DNA from: DATJLY01 sp035532935 | GTDB lineage: Bacteria; Pseudomonadota; Alphaproteobacteria; ATCC43930; CGMCC-115725 | Direction: 5' to 3' | Assembly (NCBI GenBank): GCA_035532935.1 | Contig: DATKQE010000035.1 | Span: 1 to 64,000 of the forward strand | Length of the DNA stretch: 64,000 nucleotides | Shown: piece after piece, positions 44,391 to 54,674 of the stretch | How positions within the stretch are numbered: the first letter of the stretch is position 1 | Layout of the letters: each line of letters opens with the position of its first letter | Notes under the pieces: generated by a model | What the model saw: only the letters and a program-made list of their open reading frames with translations | Told to the model about the DNA's origin: nothing | The model's database searches: none | Position numbers and translations under genes: made by a program

Positions 44391-44851
44391 GCGTGCGCCT
44401 GCGCAGCGTCGGCCGGGCCGATCTCGAACCGCTCGCCCGGCTGCATGCGCAGTGTTTTCCCGAGGACGCGTGGGACGCGGCGGCGCTGGCTGGAATCCTC
44501 GCCATGAAAGGGGCCGAGGCACGGCTCGCCGAGGAAGCGACACAGCCGCTCGGGCTGCTCTTCGCCACCATCCTGGGAGCGGAGGCCGAGATTCTGACCT
44601 TCGGCGTAGCGCCGGCGGCGCGCCGGCGCGGCATTGCGCGGATACTGCTCGACGACTTCTTCGCCCGCGCCCGCGCCCTGGGCGCGGCCGGCGTGGTGCT
44701 CGAGGTCGCCGCCGACAACGGCCCCGCCTTGGCGCTCTACGAGTCGGCCGGGTTCCGCACCGTCGGGCTGCGCCATGCCTATTACCGGCGCGAGCGGGGG
44801 CCGGCGATCGACGCCTGGTTGCTTCGCGCGGCCCTTAATCGATCGCCCTAG
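44387..44851 (+). CDS. rimI: ribosomal-protein-S18-alanine N-acetyltransferase RimI
   Basis: 154 aa GNAT acetyltransferase. Acetyl-CoA motif FGVAPAARRRGIARILL and VLEVAADNGPALALYESAGFRTVG, typical of RimI. Acts on the N-terminal Ala of S18. Overlaps tsaB (ATGA). Confidence 0.9.
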   Translation: MSVRLRSVGRADLEPLARLHAQCFPEDAWDAAALAGILAMKGAEARLAEEATQPLGLLFATILGAEAEILTFGVAPAARRRGIARILLDDFFARARALGAAGVVLEVAADNGPALALYESAGFRTVGLRHAYYRRERGPAIDAWLLRAALNRSP

Positions 44852-44977
44852 TCTCGGCGTCGATTGGGGCGGGCAGCAAGCGCCAAGTCCGCTGCCAAGT
44901 AGCCGGCGAAAAGCCAGAGAGACGGGCTTCTATTCGCGCCTCCCGGTAAAAAAATAATCTGCCGGGCAGCTTGTACG

Positions 44978-45005
44978 TTGCTTAGGGTAAAAAAAATACT
45001 AATAT
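44978..45005 (+). promoter_or_regulatory. possible promoter in AT-rich region before mucR
   Basis: TTGCTT (44978-44983), 16 bases, TAATAT (45000-45005), followed by the mucR ATG 31 bases later. The 44945-45005 stretch is strikingly A-rich compared with the surrounding DNA; MucR proteins bind AT-rich DNA, so autoregulation is plausible. Confidence 0.4.
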
Positions 45006-45035
45006 CCGAGCGATCATGCGTAGAGGAAAGAGCGA

Positions 45036-45458
45036 ATGATGACTGACGCTGATAATTCAAATGATCTCTTGGCCTTAACGACGGAAATCGTCGCGGCCCA
45101 TGTGTCAAACAATACCGTGGCCGTCGGCGATCTTCCGGGTCTCATCAACCAGGTTTATCAGTCCCTCGCCTCGATCGGCCAAAGTCCCGTCGCGCCGGCG
45201 GAGCGGCCGCAGCCGGCCGTGAGCGTGAAGCGCTCGGTCCACCCCGACTACATCATCTGTCTCGAAGACGGCAAGAAGCTCAAGATGCTGAAGCGTCATC
45301 TCAAGACCGCCTATAATATGACGCCCGAAGAATATCGCGAGCGCTGGCAACTTCCGCCCGACTATCCGATGGTGGCACCCAATTACGCGCGGCAGCGCAG
45401 CCGCCTTGCCAAAGAGATCGGCCTGGGCACGCGCGGACGACGCAGCGGCACGGCCTGA
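45036..45458 (+). CDS. MucR/Ros family zinc-finger transcriptional regulator
   Basis: 140 aa. The prokaryotic zinc-finger part reads DYIICLEDGKKLKMLKRHL followed by YNMTPEEYRERW, matching the MucR/Ros DNA-binding block. In alphaproteobacteria it silences AT-rich genes and controls surface polysaccharide, motility and cell cycle. Two tandem ATGs (45036, 45039) follow AGAGGAAAGAG. Confidence 0.93.
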   Translation: MMTDADNSNDLLALTTEIVAAHVSNNTVAVGDLPGLINQVYQSLASIGQSPVAPAERPQPAVSVKRSVHPDYIICLEDGKKLKMLKRHLKTAYNMTPEEYRERWQLPPDYPMVAPNYARQRSRLAKEIGLGTRGRRSGTA

Positions 45459-45619
45459 ATTCCCCACCGCAACGAGCCGCGCCGATGCGCGAGCGGAAAC
45501 GGGGTCGACACGACTCGATCGGTCTGCGTTTGACCCGCCAGGACGAGGCGACCGTCGCTAGAGACGCAACCCGGGTTACGCTATAGTGATCGAGCGACAT
45601 CGCGCCGCCGTGAGAGGGA

Positions 45620-46048
45620 ATGCCTTCGCGCCTGGAACAACTCTGTCTCGACAAAGGGCTGAAGATGACCGAGCAGCGCCGCGTGATCGCGCGCGTGCTG
45701 TCGGAATCGATCGATCATCCCGATGTGGAGAGCGTTTATCGGCGGGCGATGGAGATCGACCCGAAGATCAGCATCGCCACCGTCTACCGCACGGTGCGCC
45801 TGTTCGAGGAGGCCAACATCCTCACGCGTCATCATTTCGGCCAAGGCCCGGCGCGCTACGAGGAGATGCCGCTCGACCACCACGACCATCTGATCGATCT
45901 CCAGAGCGGGCGCGTCATCGAGTTCCGCAACGAGGAGATCGAACGCCTCCAGCGCGAGGTGGCGGCGCGACTCGGCTATGCGCTCGTCGACCATCGCCTC
46001 GAACTCTATGCCGTTCCGGCCGCGAGCCGGTCCGGTACGAAGAAATGA
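45620..46048 (+). CDS. Fur family metalloregulator
   Basis: 142 aa. Winged helix GLKMTEQRRVIARVL and PKISIATVYRTVRLFEEANI (recognition helix), then the metal-binding part LDHHDHLIDLQSGRVIEF. No CxxC structural zinc motifs, as in alphaproteobacterial Fur/Mur. It may sense iron or manganese. GAGAGG just before the ATG is close. Confidence 0.9.
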   Translation: MPSRLEQLCLDKGLKMTEQRRVIARVLSESIDHPDVESVYRRAMEIDPKISIATVYRTVRLFEEANILTRHHFGQGPARYEEMPLDHHDHLIDLQSGRVIEFRNEEIERLQREVAARLGYALVDHRLELYAVPAASRSGTKK

Positions 46049-46109
46049 CGCCTTCCGGCGCCGTGCCGTGACTATTTCCCGTTCCCGCCGCCAGCCCGTC
46101 GTGCCGGCC

Positions 46110-46904
46110 ATGTCCGAAGCGAAGGTCGATGTCTGGTCGGGCGCGCTCCAGGTGCGCCTCGCCGCGACCATGGCCGATATCGATGCGGCGCAGACGCTGC
46201 GTTACCGCGTGTTCTATGAGGAGATGGGGGCCCATCCCACGCCCGAGATGGCCCGGGCCGGGCGCGATTTCGACGCCTTCGACGCCATCTGCGACCATCT
46301 TCTGGTGATCGACCACGCCCGGGCAGCGGCAGTGGTCGGGACCTACCGCCTGATCCGCCGCAGCATGGCGGAGCGGCATCGCGGCTTCTACTCGGCCGGC
46401 GAATACGATATTGCGCCGCTCGAGGCCTTTCCCGGCAAGATCCTCGAACTCGGGCGCTCGTGCGTCGATGCAAGCGCGCGCAATCGGCCGACCATGCAGT
46501 TGCTGTGGCGCGGCATCGCCGCCTATGTCTTCGCGCACGACATCTCGATCATGTTCGGCTGCGCCAGCCTGCCCGGCACCGACATCGACGCGCTCGCCGT
46601 GCCGCTCTCCTATCTCCATCATCACCATCTGGCGCCGCCGGCGCTGCGGCCGCGGGCACTGCCCGCACGCTATGTCGAAATGAGCCGGCTCGAGCGCGGC
46701 ACCTACGACGCCGCGCGCGCGCTCGCCGAGGTGCCGCCGCTGATCAAGGGCTATCTGCGTCTCGGCGGCTTCGTCGGCGAGGGCGCGGTCATCGACCACC
46801 AGTTCAACACGACCGATGTCTGCATCGTGGTGCAGACGGACCTCGTCACCGAAAAATATTATCGGCACTACGAGCGGCATGCGCGTGTGGACGCGGCGCT
46901 CTGA
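46110..46904 (+). CDS. olsB: L-ornithine N-alpha-acyltransferase (OlsB-like)
   Basis: 264 aa GNAT-like acyltransferase; transfers a 3-hydroxyacyl chain to ornithine, first step of ornithine-lipid synthesis. Segments ADIDAAQTLRYRVFYEEMG, ILELGRSCVDAS and VPPLIKGYLRLGGFVGEGA match the OlsB family. Start uncertain: ATG 46110 chosen; a GTG at 46068 is open. Paired with OlsA downstream (one-base overlap, TGATG). Confidence 0.85.
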   Translation: MSEAKVDVWSGALQVRLAATMADIDAAQTLRYRVFYEEMGAHPTPEMARAGRDFDAFDAICDHLLVIDHARAAAVVGTYRLIRRSMAERHRGFYSAGEYDIAPLEAFPGKILELGRSCVDASARNRPTMQLLWRGIAAYVFAHDISIMFGCASLPGTDIDALAVPLSYLHHHHLAPPALRPRALPARYVEMSRLERGTYDAARALAEVPPLIKGYLRLGGFVGEGAVIDHQFNTTDVCIVVQTDLVTEKYYRHYERHARVDAAL

Positions 46905-47779
46905 TGGGCGAAGGCAGCTTCCTCCTGCGGCTCTGGCGGGCCACCCTCTATCTCGCGCTGACCGTCTCGGCGGGGCCGATCCAGGCGGTGCTGCTGCTCA
47001 TCAAGAGCCCGCTCGCGCGCCGTTTCCCGGCGGCCTATCATCGTCTTTGCTGCCGCGTGCTCGGCTTTCGCATCGAACGTTTCGGCACCTTGTCCACGAC
47101 GCGGCCGACGCTGTTCGTCGCCAACCACCAGTCCTATCTCGACATCCCCATCCTCGGCAGCATCATCGAGGGCTCGTTCGTCGCCAAGGCCGAGATCGCG
47201 GACTGGCCCTATTTCGGCGCTCTCGCCAAGCTGCAACGCTCGATCTTCATCGATCGCCGTCCCGGCTCGACCGCCAAGCAGCGCGACGCGATCATGCGCC
47301 GGCTCGAGGAGGGCGACGATCTCATCATCTTTCCCGAGGCGACGAGCAGCGACGGGCTTCACGTGCTGCCCTTCAAGAGCGCACTGTTGAGCGTGGCCGA
47401 ATTCCATCCGCGCGGCGCGCCGCTGGTCGTGCAGCCGGTGACGGTCGCCTATACCCGGCTCGACGGCATGCCCCTGGGACGGTTCTATCGCCCGTTCGTT
47501 TCCTGGTATGGCGGAATGCAAGTCTCGTCCCATCTATGGACCATGCTGGGGCTGGGCAAGCTCACGGTGAGGATCATCTTTCATCCGACGGTAACCATCG
47601 CGGAGTTCGGCTCGCGCAAGGCGCTTGCCGAGCACTGTTACCGCGTGATTGCGAGCTCGCTGGCGCTGACGCTGGCGGGCCGCGGACCGGGCGATGAGGC
47701 GGCGTTTGCCCGGGCCGCCGACGCCGTGCTCGCCGATTGGGGCGACGCGGCCGAGGCCGACATCGCCGAAGTGGAGTGA
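46904..47779 (+). CDS. olsA: 1-acyl-glycerol-3-phosphate acyltransferase (OlsA-like)
   Basis: 291 aa membrane acyltransferase. N-terminal membrane segment, catalytic NHQSYLD (HX4D), then FPEATSSDG. In the Ols pathway it acylates lyso-ornithine lipid; pairing with olsB supports that over glycerolipid synthesis, though both are possible. Its stop overlaps the GTG of miaB. Confidence 0.87.
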   Translation: MGEGSFLLRLWRATLYLALTVSAGPIQAVLLLIKSPLARRFPAAYHRLCCRVLGFRIERFGTLSTTRPTLFVANHQSYLDIPILGSIIEGSFVAKAEIADWPYFGALAKLQRSIFIDRRPGSTAKQRDAIMRRLEEGDDLIIFPEATSSDGLHVLPFKSALLSVAEFHPRGAPLVVQPVTVAYTRLDGMPLGRFYRPFVSWYGGMQVSSHLWTMLGLGKLTVRIIFHPTVTIAEFGSRKALAEHCYRVIASSLALTLAGRGPGDEAAFARAADAVLADWGDAAEADIAEVE

Positions 47780-49146
47780 ACGCATCCGTGGCCGCGCCGA
47801 AGAAGCTCTTCATCAAGACCTATGGCTGCCAGATGAACGTCTATGATTCCGCCCGCATGGCGGATGTTCTGGCGCCGCTCGGCTATGGCCCCGCCGCCGC
47901 GGAAGACGACGCCGACATGGTCATCCTCAATACCTGCCACATTCGCGAGAAGGCGGCGGAGAAGGTCTTTTCGGAGCTGGGGCGCCTCAAGCCGCTCAAG
48001 GCGCGCAAGGCCAAGGCGGGCGGCCGCATGATCGTCGCCGTCGCGGGCTGCGTCGCCCAGGCCGAAGGGGCGGAAATCCTGGCGCGCGCGCCCTATGTCG
48101 ACATCGTCCTCGGCCCGCAGACCTATCACCGCCTGCCGGAGATGGTGGCACGCGTGGCGCGCGCGGCGGGCGCCGTGCTCGACACCGAGTTCCCGGAAGA
48201 GGCCAAGTTCGACGCCCTGCCCGAGGCGCAGGCGAGCCCCGGCGTCGCCGCCGTTCTCACCGTGCAGGAGGGCTGCGACAAGTTCTGCACCTTCTGCGTC
48301 GTGCCTTACACCCGCGGGGCGGAGTTCTCGCGCCCGGCGGCGGCGGTGATCGCCGAAGCGCGGGCGCTCGTCGCCCGCGGCGCGCGCGAGATCACGCTAC
48401 TCGGCCAGAACGTCAATGCCTATCACGGCGCCGCGCCCGATGGCGGCGTCTGGGGCCTGGGCCGTCTCATCCAGGCGCTCGCCGCGATCGCCGGCCTCGC
48501 GCGCATCCGCTACACCACCTCGCACCCGCTCGACGTCGATGACGCCTTGATCGCCGCGCATCGCGACGTGCCGCAGCTCATGCCGTTTCTGCACCTTCCG
48601 GTGCAATCCGGCTCCGACCGCGTGCTGGCGGCGATGAACCGCCGCCACCGCGTCGCCGATTACCGGCGCACGGTCGAGCGGCTGCGCCGGGCGCGGCCCG
48701 ATCTCGCCTTGTCCTCGGACTTCATCGTCGGCTTTCCGGGCGAGAGCGAGGCCGATTTCGAGAACACGCTCGCGCTCGTGCGGAATGTCGGATTCGCGCA
48801 GGCGTTCTCGTTCAAATACAGCAAGCGGCCCGGCACGCCGGCGGCCTTGCGCGACGACCAGGTGCCCGATGCGGTCAGGACGGCGCGGCTCGCCATGCTC
48901 CAGGCGCTTCTTTCCGAGCAGCAGCGCAGCTTCAACGTCGGCATGACGGGCCGGATGATCCCCGTGCTGTTCGAGCACCGCGGCCGGCATCGCGGCCAGC
49001 TCGCGGGGCGCAGCCCCTGGCTCCAGCCGGTCCACGCCGACGCGCCCGACGACCTCATCGGCCGGATCGTGCCGGTGGCCGTGCTCCGCGCCGAGCCCAA
49101 CAGCCTCGCCGGAACCCTGGCCGCGGGCCGCGAGGCGACGGCATGA
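47776..49146 (+). CDS. miaB: tRNA-2-methylthio-N6-dimethylallyladenosine synthase MiaB
   Basis: 456 aa radical-SAM methylthiotransferase. N-terminal cluster Cys in YGCQMN, NTCHIRE and AGCVAQ; radical-SAM cluster CDKFCTFCVVPYTRG; C-terminal TRAM domain. Modifies A37 of tRNAs reading UNN codons. GTG start overlapping the olsA stop (GTGA). First gene of the conserved miaB-phoH-ybeY-corC-lnt series. Confidence 0.95.
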   Translation: MNASVAAPKKLFIKTYGCQMNVYDSARMADVLAPLGYGPAAAEDDADMVILNTCHIREKAAEKVFSELGRLKPLKARKAKAGGRMIVAVAGCVAQAEGAEILARAPYVDIVLGPQTYHRLPEMVARVARAAGAVLDTEFPEEAKFDALPEAQASPGVAAVLTVQEGCDKFCTFCVVPYTRGAEFSRPAAAVIAEARALVARGAREITLLGQNVNAYHGAAPDGGVWGLGRLIQALAAIAGLARIRYTTSHPLDVDDALIAAHRDVPQLMPFLHLPVQSGSDRVLAAMNRRHRVADYRRTVERLRRARPDLALSSDFIVGFPGESEADFENTLALVRNVGFAQAFSFKYSKRPGTPAALRDDQVPDAVRTARLAMLQALLSEQQRSFNVGMTGRMIPVLFEHRGRHRGQLAGRSPWLQPVHADAPDDLIGRIVPVAVLRAEPNSLAGTLAAGREATA

Positions 49147-50156
49147 ACGACGTGCCGCATCCGCCCGAGAGCGACGCCCGCGTCAGCCTCGAATTCGCCG
49201 ACAACTCGCTCTTGCCACAGCTCTTCGGCGAGCGCGACCGCAATCTCGAACGGATCGAGCGCCACCTCGGCGTGTCGGTCGTGACGCGCGGCAACCGGAT
49301 CGCCATCTCGGGGCCGGGCGCGCGCACGGACCAGGCGCGCACGGCGTTGCAGTCGCTCTACCAGCGGCTCGAGCGCGGCATGGACGTCGACAATGCCGCG
49401 GTCGATGCCGCGCTCCGCCTGGCCGAGGCGCGCGCCGGGCGGCGCGGCGCGCTGTGGGAGGAAGGCGAGGAAATCCGCACCCGCAAGCGCCGCATCGTGC
49501 CGCGCGGGCCGACCCAAGCGCAATACATCAAGGCGCTGCGCGCGCACGAGCTCGTCTTCGGTCTCGGCCCGGCCGGGACCGGCAAGACCTATCTCGCGGT
49601 GGCGATGGCGATCGACATGCTGATGAGCGGCGCGGTCGAGCGCATCGTCCTGTCGCGGCCGGCGGTCGAGGCCGGCGAGCGGCTGGGCTTCCTGCCCGGC
49701 GATCTGCGCGAGAAGGTCGACCCCTATCTCCGGCCGCTCTACGATGCGCTTTACGACATGCTGCCGGGCGAGCAGGTCATGCGCCGTATCGAGAGCGGCG
49801 AGATCGAGATTGCACCGGTCGCGTTCATGCGCGGCCGCACGCTTGCCAATGCCTACGTCATTCTCGACGAGGCGCAGAATACGACGCCGGTGCAGATGAA
49901 GATGCTGCTCACCCGGCTCGGCGAGAACGCCCGCATGGTGGTGACCGGGGATCTCTCCCAGGTCGATCTGCCGAGCGGCACCCGCTGCGGCCTCAGGGAC
50001 GCGCTCGACACGCTCGACGGCGTCGAAGGCGTCGCCGTGGTCGAGTTCACCGAGGCGGACGTGGTCCGCCACGCGCTCGTCGCGCGCATCGTCTCCGCCT
50101 ACGACCGCCGCGACCGGCGGCTTGCGGCGCAGCGCCGCAAGAAAGATGGCGAGTGA
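49143..50156 (+). CDS. PhoH family ATPase
   Basis: 337 aa. Walker A GLGPAGTGKTYLAVA, Walker B YVILDEAQNTTP and VVTGDLSQVDLPSG, all typical PhoH-like (YbeZ). Works with YbeY in RNA metabolism/ribosome maturation. Overlaps miaB by four bases and precedes ybeY by four. Confidence 0.95.
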   Translation: MNDVPHPPESDARVSLEFADNSLLPQLFGERDRNLERIERHLGVSVVTRGNRIAISGPGARTDQARTALQSLYQRLERGMDVDNAAVDAALRLAEARAGRRGALWEEGEEIRTRKRRIVPRGPTQAQYIKALRAHELVFGLGPAGTGKTYLAVAMAIDMLMSGAVERIVLSRPAVEAGERLGFLPGDLREKVDPYLRPLYDALYDMLPGEQVMRRIESGEIEIAPVAFMRGRTLANAYVILDEAQNTTPVQMKMLLTRLGENARMVVTGDLSQVDLPSGTRCGLRDALDTLDGVEGVAVVEFTEADVVRHALVARIVSAYDRRDRRLAAQRRKKDGE

Positions 50157-50159
50157 GCG

Positions 50160-50658
50160 ATGGAGCCACGCCTCGCCATCGACATCGCCGCGCCGGCACC
50201 GCAATGGCGGAAGGCCGTCCCCGACATCGCCGCGCGGGTTGAACGGACCGCGCGCGCCGCGCTCGCCGCCGCTGACCTCCCGGCGGCAGAGACCGACAGG
50301 ATCGAATTGTCCGTCGTGCTCGGCGACGACGCCACGGTGCGCGCGCTCAACCGCCGCTGGCGCGGGCGCGATGCGCCGACCAACGTGCTGTCCTTCGCGA
50401 GCGGAGAGGCGCCCAGCCGCGGGCGGCCGCTGCTCTTGGGCGATGTCGTCCTCGCCTATGAGACCGTGGCGCGCGAGGCCGCCGAACAGGGCAAGACGCT
50501 GCCGGACCATCTGGCGCATCTCGTCGCGCACGGCACGCTCCACCTCCTCGGCTACGACCACGAGACCGCGCGCGACGCGGCGCGCATGGAGGCGCTCGAG
50601 CGCCGGCTCCTGGCCGGGCTCGGCATCGCCGATCCGTACCGCGTCGGGGAGACCGCCC

Positions 50659-50666
<8 letters not shown>
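50160..50666 (+). CDS. ybeY: rRNA maturation endoribonuclease YbeY
   Basis: 168 aa zinc protein. Active site HGTLHLLGYDHE (HxxxHxxGxDH), preceded by TNVLSFASGE. Needed for 16S 3' end maturation and ribosome quality control. Overlaps corC by eight bases. Confidence 0.95.
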
Positions 50667-51544
<878 letters not shown>

Positions 51545-51552
<8 letters not shown>

Positions 51553-53179
51553 GCGGCCCGGCGCGGCGATTTCGGTCCTCTTCCACACCGCGGGCCCGCT
51601 GTCGCCGGTGCAGCGCGCGGCGCGCTCCGCCGCCGCGCAGACGGGTTGGTCGCGCCACGGTTTGGCCATCGCGCTGGGCGCGCTGGCCGCGGTGGCGTTG
51701 CCGCCGTTCGATTTCGCGCCGGCGCTGATCGTTTCCTTCTCCGGCCTCGTCTGGCTCGAAGACGGCAGCGCCAATCGGCGCCAGAGCTTCGCCCTCGGCT
51801 GGAACTTCGGCTTCGGCTTCTTCGTGGCGGGGCTCTATTGGATCGCGGCCGCGCTTCTCGTCGATGCCGCGCGGTTCTGGTGGCTGGTGCCGTTTGCCGT
51901 GCTTGGCGTGCCGGCGGGGCTCGCGATCTTCACCGCCCTCGCCCTGCTGCTGTGCCACGAGATTTGTCAGCGCCTCGGTCTCGGCGGCGCGGCGCGCATC
52001 CTGGTGCTCGCGGCGTGCTGGGCCGGCGCCGAGTGGCTGCGCGGCCACGTGCTGACCGGATTTCCGTGGAATCTCATCGGCTATGCCTGGGCCGGCGGGT
52101 TTCCGGGCGGGATCGCGCTGCTGCAGTCGACGGCCTATGTCGGCATCTACGGGCTCAGCCTCCTGACCGTCCTGGCGGCGGCGTTGCCGGCGCGGCTCGG
52201 CGACCTCACGGGCGGGCGGCGGGCGGCGCCGCTGGCCGCGCTGCTGATCGTTGCCGCGCTGGCGGGCGGCGGCGCGCTTCGCCTCGCCGGCGACCGCGAC
52301 GCGATGGTGCCCGGCCTGAACCTGCGGCTGGTTCAGCCCTCGATCCCGCAAAGCCTCAAGAACGATCCCGCCGCCGATGCCGCCAATTTCCGCCGGCTCC
52401 TGGCGCTCACGGCGACGCCGGCGCGGGTGCCGCCCAACCTGGTGATCTGGCCCGAGGCCGGCGCGCCGCCCTTCCTCGAGCGCAACCCCGCAGCGCGGCG
52501 CGAGATCGCCGCTTCCATTCCGCCGGGCGCGGTGGCGCTGGTCGGCACCGTCCGCACCGACCCGCTGCCCGAACGGCCGCAGCATATCTGGAACAGCCTC
52601 GAAGCGATCGACAGCAGCGGCCAGATGGTCGCGTATTACGACAAATCCCACCTCGTGCCGTTCGGCGAATACGTGCCGTTGCGCGGCTGGCTGCCGATCA
52701 ACAAGATCACGCCCGGCACGATCGATTTCTCGGCCGGCGACGGCCCGCGCACCTTGACGATCAAGGGCATACCACCCTTCAGCCCCCTCATCTGCTACGA
52801 GGCGATCTTCCCGGGTGCGGTGATCGACGACGCGCATCGGCCGGACTGGCTTCTCAACATCACCAACGATGCCTGGTACGGCTTCACTTCCGGCCCATTC
52901 CAGCATCTTGCCATCGCCCGCACGCGCGCCGTCGAGGAGGGATTGCCGCTCGTCCGCGACGGCAACAACGGCATCTCGGCGGTGTTCGATGCCAATGGGC
53001 GGGTGCTCGAGCATCTCGATCTCGATGCCATCGGCGTTCTCGATACGCGGTTGCCACGAGCGCTGCCGCCGACGCTCTATGAAGCCATCGGCGACGGCGG
53101 GTTCGCCGCGATGCTGGTGGCGCTTTTGGCGCTCGCCGGAGCCAAGAGCCTCGGGCGACGGCGCCGCTTGGAGCCCTAG
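51545..53179 (+). CDS. lnt: apolipoprotein N-acyltransferase
   Basis: 544 aa, N-terminal membrane helices then a nitrilase domain in the periplasm. Catalytic Glu in VIWPEAGAP, Lys in YYDKSHLVPFGEY, Cys in LICYEAIFP. Adds the third acyl chain to lipoproteins. Overlaps corC. Confidence 0.95.
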
Positions 53180-53263
53180 CCTACACCGGCGAGGTGCGTC
53201 CGCGCCGACGGCGGCACCGCCGGCGGGTGCGACCATGCACCGCAATCGGCACCGGAATCCGTC

Positions 53264-53292
53264 TTGTCCTTTTGGGTCAGGTCGCATACTAT
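53264..53292 (+). promoter_or_regulatory. promoter of the XRE regulator gene
   Basis: TTGTCC (53264-53269), 17 bases, TACTAT (53287-53292); the ATG follows 42 bases on. Confidence 0.55.
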
Positions 53293-53334
53293 CGCGTGCA
53301 ATAAATTGCATGCCATGCGTGAGTCTGCGACCTG

Positions 53335-53790
53335 ATGAACCTCGACCCCGGCGGCGGCGTCCGCAGACGCCACGGTTCCGAACATCCGCATCCGGTGGAT
53401 GTGCATGTCGGGGCGCGCGTTCGGCTGCGGCGAACAACCTTGGGCATGAGCCAGGAGAAGCTCGGCGACGCCATCGGCCTCACCTTCCAGCAAGTGCAGA
53501 AATACGAGCGCGGCACCAACCGCATCGGCGCCAGTCGCCTCTATGAATTGAGCCGGGTTCTCGACGTCCCGGTCTCGTTCTTCTTCGAGGAGCTCAGTCC
53601 CGGCACGGCGGCCGCGCCCGTCGGGTCCGGGCTCAGCGAGCCGCCGGCGCAGCCTTTCGGCGACGCTGCCGGCGGCAACCGCGAGCGGCTCGAGCTCGTC
53701 CGCGTGTTTCAGCGCATTTCCGACGCCACCTTGCGCCGGCGCCTGTTCGATCTCGTCAAGGCCATCGCGAACGGCTATTTCCGGGCTTGA
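53335..53790 (+). CDS. XRE family helix-turn-helix regulator
   Basis: 151 aa. HTH GMSQEKLGDAIGLTFQQVQKYERG with the RIGASRLYELSRVLDVPVSFFF follow-on of the alphaproteobacterial XRE family that sits before metK in many genomes. Ends LFDLVKAIANG. Own promoter upstream. Here the gene is followed directly by trmB. Confidence 0.92.
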   Translation: MNLDPGGGVRRRHGSEHPHPVDVHVGARVRLRRTTLGMSQEKLGDAIGLTFQQVQKYERGTNRIGASRLYELSRVLDVPVSFFFEELSPGTAAAPVGSGLSEPPAQPFGDAAGGNRERLELVRVFQRISDATLRRRLFDLVKAIANGYFRA

Positions 53791-53822
53791 CGGCGCGCCT
53801 GTCCGCCGTCACATCGCCGGTC

Positions 53823-54533
53823 ATGAGCGCGCCAGAAATCGGAACGGCGCCGCGTGTCCTCTACGGCCGCCGGCGCGGACGCAGCCTGCGTCCGGGCCAG
53901 CGCCTCCTCGTTGAAACCCGGCTGCCGGCGCTGCGGATCGCGGTGCCGCGCGACGGCGTGCTCGATCCGAGGCGGCTGTTCGCCGCGCCGGTCGCGGCGG
54001 TCTGGCTCGAGCTCGGCTTCGGCGGCGGCGAGCATCTCGCGGCGCAGGCGGCGCTTCATCCCGAGATCGGCATGCTCGGCGCCGAGGTGTTCGAGAACGG
54101 CGTGGCCAAGCTTCTGGCCGAGATGCAGCGCCGTTCCCTCGAGAATATCCGGCTCTTCGTCGACGACGGCAGGCTGCTGCTCGCCGCGCTCCCGGATGGC
54201 GCGGTCGCGCGCGTGTTCATCCTCTTTCCCGATCCCTGGCCCAAGGCGCGGCACGCGAAGCGGCGCCTCGTTTCGCGCGACACGCTCGACGCGCTCGCGC
54301 GCATCATGGCGGATGGGGGCGAGCTGCGCCTTGCCACCGATGACATGGATTACGCCCGGGCCATGCTCGCGCTCGGCACCACGCATCGCGATTTCCGCTG
54401 GTGCGCGCAGAGCGCGCGCGACTGGCGCGCGCGTGCCGATGACTGGCCGCCGACGCGCTACGAGCAGAAGGCGCTCGCCGCCGGCCGGCTTCCACTTTAT
54501 CTGCGCTTCGCCCGCCTGCCGCGGGCGCACTGA
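53823..54533 (+). CDS. trmB: tRNA (guanine-N7-)-methyltransferase TrmB
   Basis: 236 aa SAM methyltransferase making m7G46. Starts MSAPEIGTAPRVLYGRRRG (conserved YGRR), SAM motif LELGFGGGEHLA, and FPDPWPKARHAKRR, the TrmB signature. An upstream TTG at 53787 overlaps the XRE stop; ATG 53823 preferred. Confidence 0.93.
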   Translation: MSAPEIGTAPRVLYGRRRGRSLRPGQRLLVETRLPALRIAVPRDGVLDPRRLFAAPVAAVWLELGFGGGEHLAAQAALHPEIGMLGAEVFENGVAKLLAEMQRRSLENIRLFVDDGRLLLAALPDGAVARVFILFPDPWPKARHAKRRLVSRDTLDALARIMADGGELRLATDDMDYARAMLALGTTHRDFRWCAQSARDWRARADDWPPTRYEQKALAAGRLPLYLRFARLPRAH

Positions 54534-54550
54534 GGGCCGCGCTTTCAACC

Positions 54551-54578
54551 TTGCAGGCGTCGCCGAAACAGCTATATT
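54551..54578 (+). promoter_or_regulatory. promoter of the rimP-nusA operon
   Basis: TTGCAG (54551-54556), 16 bases, TATATT (54573-54578); upstream of the leader hairpin. Confidence 0.55.
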
Positions 54579-54621
54579 GCGGGAAAACCTCATAGGCTTG
54601 GCTCTGCCGGGCAGCAGCAAG

Positions 54622-54650
54622 GGGTGGGCCGAGGGCCCACCCTTTGCTTT
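54622..54650 (+). terminator. leader hairpin with U tract before rimP (attenuator-like)
   Basis: GGGTGGGCC (54622-54630), loop GAG, GGCCCACCC (54634-54642), then TTTGCTTT. A strong 9-bp intrinsic-terminator shape between the promoter at 54551-54578 and the rimP start at 54675. It could both end trmB transcription and attenuate the rimP-nusA operon, where NusA autogenous control of termination is known in other bacteria. Confidence 0.7.
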
Positions 54651-54674
54651 AGGACCCACGGGGAACCGAACGAC

